Shown: one piece after another, positions 63,267 through 64,000 of the stretch
Layout of the letters: each line of letters begins with the position of its first letter
Position numbering within the stretch: position 1 is the first letter of the stretch
NCBI GenBank assembly: GCA_009773415.1
Contig: WSNO01000001.1
Location: 1 to 64,000, forward strand
Length of the DNA stretch: 64,000 nt
Direction: 5' to 3'
Source of the DNA: Nitrospirota bacterium
GTDB taxonomy: Bacteria; Nitrospirota; Thermodesulfovibrionia; Thermodesulfovibrionales; Dissulfurispiraceae
The notes under the pieces: generated by a model
Told to the model about the DNA's origin: nothing
The model's database searches: none
The model's input: the letters and a program-made list of their open reading frames with translations, nothing else
Translations under genes and position numbers: made by a program

Positions 63267-64000
63267 AACTCGTCTATTTTACAATAAACCTGTTTCCGTG
63301 GCAGGGTGAATGTGATGCAGGCACCTGCCGGCGTATTGGCAGATGCCCAGATTTTACCGCCATGCGCTTCGATGATGCTCTTGCAGACGGCCAGGCCGAG
63401 ACCGCTTCCTTCTTTCTCTCCGATACGATAAAAACGTTCAAAAATGCGGCCTCGTTCGCTTTCAGGAATTCCCGGCCCTTCATCGCAGACGCTCACGCGG
63501 AGAGAAGTCTCGTCCCTGACAACGCGGACAGCAATGCGTGCATTGTCGGGAGAAAACTTCATGGCATTGGAAAAAAGGTTTATCAGCACCTGCCGCATAC
63601 GATCCTCATCGGCACAGACCGGAATCGGCCCGACACTGGCAAGTTCCAGGCGGATACCCCGCGATTCAGCGTCCAGAGAAAAGTATGCAATGACCTCATC
63701 CATGAGTCCGCTCAGATCCGTTTCACAGAACCGCAGCTCTGATGCGCCGATTTCAATCCGCTCTATATCGAGCATATCGTTCACCATGCGAATAAGCCTG
63801 TCGGAATTTTTGCGTATGAGTTCGAAAAATACCATCAGATCATCAACGGAGGACGGCGATGCTGCCGGCGCTCCGGAGGACGCTTTCATGCGGATAGCTA
63901 TGTAATCCATCGCTCCCTTTATCGATGTGAGCGGCGTTCTCAACTCATGGGAAGCACGCGCGACGAAGTCAGACTTGCGCTGATTCGCTTCGTGAAGGAG
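63263..64000 (-). CDS. Sensor histidine kinase, C-terminal part (5' end outside window)
   Basis: The frame is open to the window edge. It contains the dimerisation/phospho-acceptor box ARASHELRTPLTSIKGA, the N-box NLFSNAMKFSPDN, G1 CDEGPGIPESERGRIFERFY and G2 GSGLGLAVCKSIIEAHGG, so a complete catalytic core. The sensor region lies outside the window. It is coupled by ATGA to the response regulator downstream. An internal TTG at 63943, inside the H-box, is not a real start. Confidence 0.95.
   Translation of the reverse strand, partial: LLHEANQRKSDFVARASHELRTPLTSIKGAMDYIAIRMKASSGAPAASPSSVDDLMVFFELIRKNSDRLIRMVNDMLDIERIEIGASELRFCETDLSGLMDEVIAYFSLDAESRGIRLELASVGPIPVCADEDRMRQVLINLFSNAMKFSPDNARIAVRVVRDETSLRVSVCDEGPGIPESERGRIFERFYRIGEKEGSGLGLAVCKSIIEAHGGKIWASANTPAGACITFTLPRKQVYCKIDEL

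Noticed and set aside
1-64000. CRISPR arrays, tRNA or rRNA genes
   Set aside because: No regularly spaced repeats were seen, and the gene-free gaps contain no cloverleaf or rRNA-like sequence by eye.

Overview
The window looks like chromosomal DNA of a Gram-negative, mainly anaerobic bacterium. Evidence for an outer membrane is an Omp85 protein, TamB and an O-antigen/capsule locus. Evidence for the lifestyle is an NAD-linked formate dehydrogenase next to formate-tetrahydrofolate ligase (the start of the Wood-Ljungdahl methyl branch), an octaheme nitrite-reductase-type cytochrome, and rubredoxin with a rubrerythrin-like protein. Nitrospirota (Thermodesulfovibrio-like) is my best guess and Desulfobacterota the alternative. 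No rRNA or tRNA is present to settle it.

Layout. (1) 0-2 kb: an IS630-type transposase gene split by an intact IS256-family element. (2) 2.1-20.6 kb: a surface-polysaccharide locus. It holds GDP-mannose/GDP-fucose genes (manC, manB, gmd, fcl), a Wzx-type flippase, a UDP-glucuronate decarboxylase, several glycosyltransferases, two methyltransferases, a second Gmd-like enzyme, an O-antigen ligase/polymerase-like membrane protein, and a terminal set that fits UDP-QuiNAc synthesis and transfer to undecaprenyl phosphate. manC is broken by a frameshifting deletion, and 5' stumps of lost genes lie at module junctions. (3) 20.6-25.6 kb: miaB and mtaB (translationally coupled to the sugar genes), proS and a short argA-type acetyltransferase. 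(4) 25.6-35.3 kb, minus strand: glnD, tamB, an Omp85 protein with seven apparent POTRA repeats, and a small SurA-N-like protein. (5) 35.4-42.2 kb: NuoE-like, NuoF-like and FdhA subunits, then fhs. (6) 42.2-47.5 kb: a PilZ protein with a small CxxC protein, then uvrA, apbE, yacG and dapB. (7) 47.8-52.5 kb, minus strand: rubrerythrin-like protein, rubredoxin, a CNNM/CorC transporter-like protein, a decayed HMGL-type synthase fragment, ilvN and ilvB. (8) 52.7-59.2 kb: a PAS-GGDEF-EAL protein, a B12-type radical SAM protein, prmA, ychF, a small unknown protein, tatC and tatB. (9) 59.4-64 kb: an octaheme cytochrome c with a CxxCK heme site, a truncated NapH-like ferredoxin, an unknown protein, a YbaN-family protein, and an OmpR-type response regulator with its histidine kinase, which runs off the window.

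The locus seems to build a Wzx/Wzy-type glycan carrying fucose and possibly xylose-type sugars on an undecaprenyl-linked HexNAc. The energy genes link formate, NAD(H) and the folate C1 pathway, and periplasmic reduction of nitrite or a similar nitrogen compound.

A recurring oddity is internal loss of coding sequence: manC, an rfbB stump, uvrA (lesion-sensing insertion domain nearly absent), an HMGL synthase reduced to its two ends, and a NapH-like protein without its N-terminal half. Either this lineage or region has suffered repeated deletions, or the assembly has collapsed segments. I saw no CRISPR array, and no unambiguous new defence or regulatory system.
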